Shown one piece after another: positions 62,649 through 64,000 of a stretch of 64,000 bases of DNA. The notes under the pieces are model-generated. The model searched no databases. It was given only the letters and a program-made list of their open reading frames with translations, and was not told where the DNA came from. The position numbers and the translations under genes were made by a program. The DNA comes from JAPULR01 sp965238215 (lineage in GTDB: Bacteria > Chloroflexota > Dehalococcoidia > Lucifugimonadales > GCA-2712585): assembly GCA_965238215.1 (NCBI GenBank), contig OZ250180.1, positions 2,852,001 through 2,916,000 of the forward strand, in the 5' to 3' direction. Every line of letters begins with the position of its first letter. Position 1 is the stretch's first letter.

Positions 62649-63924
62649 TATTGGGTCGGGGCCAGGTCAGGATGGAATGCCCGCAGCAGGTCCATGAGCA
62701 CATTACCCATGCGGGGACCGCCGCCGAAGTACTGGTCGTCGAAATCGAGAATGCATCCTTCGTCAGCAGCCTTAGTCTCCGCAACGCCGGGCATCGACAA
62801 CAGTCCTTCGCGTCCTCCCACCGATTGCAATCCGGCAGAGAGGACGACGATGCAGTCGGGGTTGACAGCAGTTAGGGCCTCTGCGGTCAGCGGTACGAAG
62901 GGAGAGTCCACGCCTGCTGCCGCTCCGCCGCCTATTGCGCCGCTGGCCTCAAACAATTCGTGGCTCAGGTGCTGACGTCCTATGAGGAACAGCGTGTCCA
63001 GGCCACGCATGTAGAGGAAGACCGCGGTTGGGCGTTGCTCCGCCTTAGCCGCCAACGCTTTGACTGCACTTACCTCAGCCTCCAACTCTACGGCAATGGC
63101 CTCTCCTTTGTCTGGCTCGCCGAGAGCCTCGGCTACTCCACGGATCTTTCTGGAAGCTCCGTCAAGGGTGGTCACTGCCTCGAGAACCACCACGGGCACG
63201 CCGGCGCTGCGAATCTGCTCGAGGACCTCCGGTGGCCCTGCGTTTTCGTTTCCTATGACAACGGTAGGCTCCATCTAAAGAACACACTCTGCGCTGAGCC
63301 TCCGCTGGTAGCCAATTTGCGGAAGTTGCGTAACCTCCGGGGGATAGGTGGCGCTGGTGTCAACGGCGACGACGTTCGCCCCGAGACCCAGGGCGAAGAC
63401 AACCTCCGTGATATCGCCGTTCATCACCACAATCCGGCTAATGTCTTCGACGACTATCTCATTTCCATGGACGTCCATGATGGTCGCCGGCAACGCCGGT
63501 CCCATCGGTTCCGGTGCCTCCGTGGGCTCTAGCGTAGGAGTGGGGTTGGGTTCCGGTGACGGCGTCGCCGTCGCCGTCGCTTCAGGAGTGACCGGCGTGG
63601 GGGCAGTAGTTGGAGCTGCCGTAGCAGTGGAGGCCGTCGCCGTTGTCATAGGAGTGGCAGGCGTAGGCATAGCAGTCGCAGTGGGAGCGGCACGTGCTGC
63701 GGTGGCGGGAGTGGGCGTAGCCGGAGGCGTCGCCGTGGGTGGAACGGGAGTAGGCACGGGTGTTGGAATATGCGTTGGAGCCACAGTGGGTGGAACGGCC
63801 GTCGCTATAGAGCGGGTGGCGTCGTCATTGGATCTGATCCGCAGGCTGTCAACCCAATAACCACAGCAAATATGGCTGCCAAAATGAGCCACCTGGCAAG
63901 CCGGTAATCTTCACCCATGTTCAC
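62648..63924 (-). pseudogene. hmuT: Heme-binding ABC lipoprotein (HmuT-like), one frameshift and one in-frame TAG
   Basis: GTG 63924 (or ATG 63918), after GGAGGAG, starts a signal peptide RWLILAAIFAVVIGLTAC-G with lipobox LTAC. One frame shift near 63825 leads into a Thr/Pro/Ala linker (63820-63510) and then the periplasmic-binding fold IVVMNGDITEVVFALGLGAN, VAVDTSATYPPEVTQLPQIG and YQRRLSAECVL. A TAG at 63277-63275 interrupts it, where relatives read SAEGVLxLEPT; the same frame goes on MEPTVVIGNENAGPPEVLEQ, TAVFLYMRGLDTLFLIGRQH and GVAETKAADEGCILDFDDQY. It is an HmuT/ChuT-type heme receptor. First gene of the minus-strand heme operon; its promoter lies beyond 63924. Confidence 0.8.
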
Positions 63925-64000
63925 AACATTCTCCTCCTTCTTCGCCGTTGCATCTGCTTAGTTCGCAAGCGGGCGGGATGTGTAACATATGACATGGGTA

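Noticed and set aside
1..64000. Search for a reverse transcriptase, diversity-generating retroelement, retron or complete defence system
   Set aside because: No YxDD motif, no template/variable repeat pair and no cas, restriction, BREX, CBASS or similar gene set was recognised.

Overview
The window looks like a chromosomal piece of an uncultivated, high-GC bacterium. I infer Chloroflexota, most like the Dehalococcoidia/SAR202 group. The grounds are the mix of xanthine-dehydrogenase-type molybdoenzymes, NHL-repeat propellers, a reductive-dehalogenase-like Fe-S protein, DUF1800, LmbE and amidohydrolase genes, and lipoproteins whose lipobox is followed by long Thr/Pro linkers. No rRNA gene or other phylogenetic marker confirms this.

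Layout. 1-3616 (minus): a three-subunit molybdenum hydroxylase operon running off the left edge. 3773-12465: catabolic-type genes (NHL propellers, HpcH/HpaI aldolase, reductive-dehalogenase-like protein, DUF1800, LmbE deacetylase, MFS transporter) and a small RiPP-precursor-like ORF. 12527-16798: a giant lipoprotein with about 21 repeats of about 35 residues, an HExxH metalloprotease region and two C-terminal beta domains; a shorter relative lies at 31340-33136. 17034-25786: VOC protein, thioredoxin and glutaredoxin, a lipoprotein, an amidohydrolase, an MFS exporter, a membrane protein and a DinB-like protein. 25787-26692: dispersed intergenic repeats and a tRNA-Val/Leu/Arg cluster. 26835-37042: a small membrane protein, an internally duplicated unknown protein, a TolB-like propeller, an amidohydrolase, then greA-lysS-serS.

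37416-48000 is an accessory block. It starts at an intact tRNA-Ala. A degenerate copy of that tRNA with its upstream region recurs at 44366, and between the two lie broken genes (response regulator, LRR/cadherin protein, LRR lipoprotein, RCC1 lipoprotein) and an IS5-type transposase. Beyond it are a HEPN-like gene, an AlpA-like chimera, an HTH protein and a broken replication-relaxation gene. 48481-55455 is a peptide/nickel-type ABC operon split by a decayed IS630 element.

55456-64000 holds a second response-regulator fragment, an IS1182 element, a five-repeat orphan type I-E-like CRISPR array, and a heme-uptake and heme-degradation locus (binding lipoprotein, permease, ATPase, IsdG-type monooxygenase, VOC, siderophore-interacting protein). 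Most of that locus is damaged by in-frame TAG codons, frameshifts or an IS5/IS427 insertion. The dominant theme of the right half is IS-driven rearrangement and gene decay. I found no reverse transcriptase, cas gene or complete named defence system. The best candidates for undescribed biology are the repeat/metalloprotease lipoprotein pair, the FDCF/PHYHYGP tandem-duplication protein, the HEPN-like protein and the small RiPP-precursor-like ORF.
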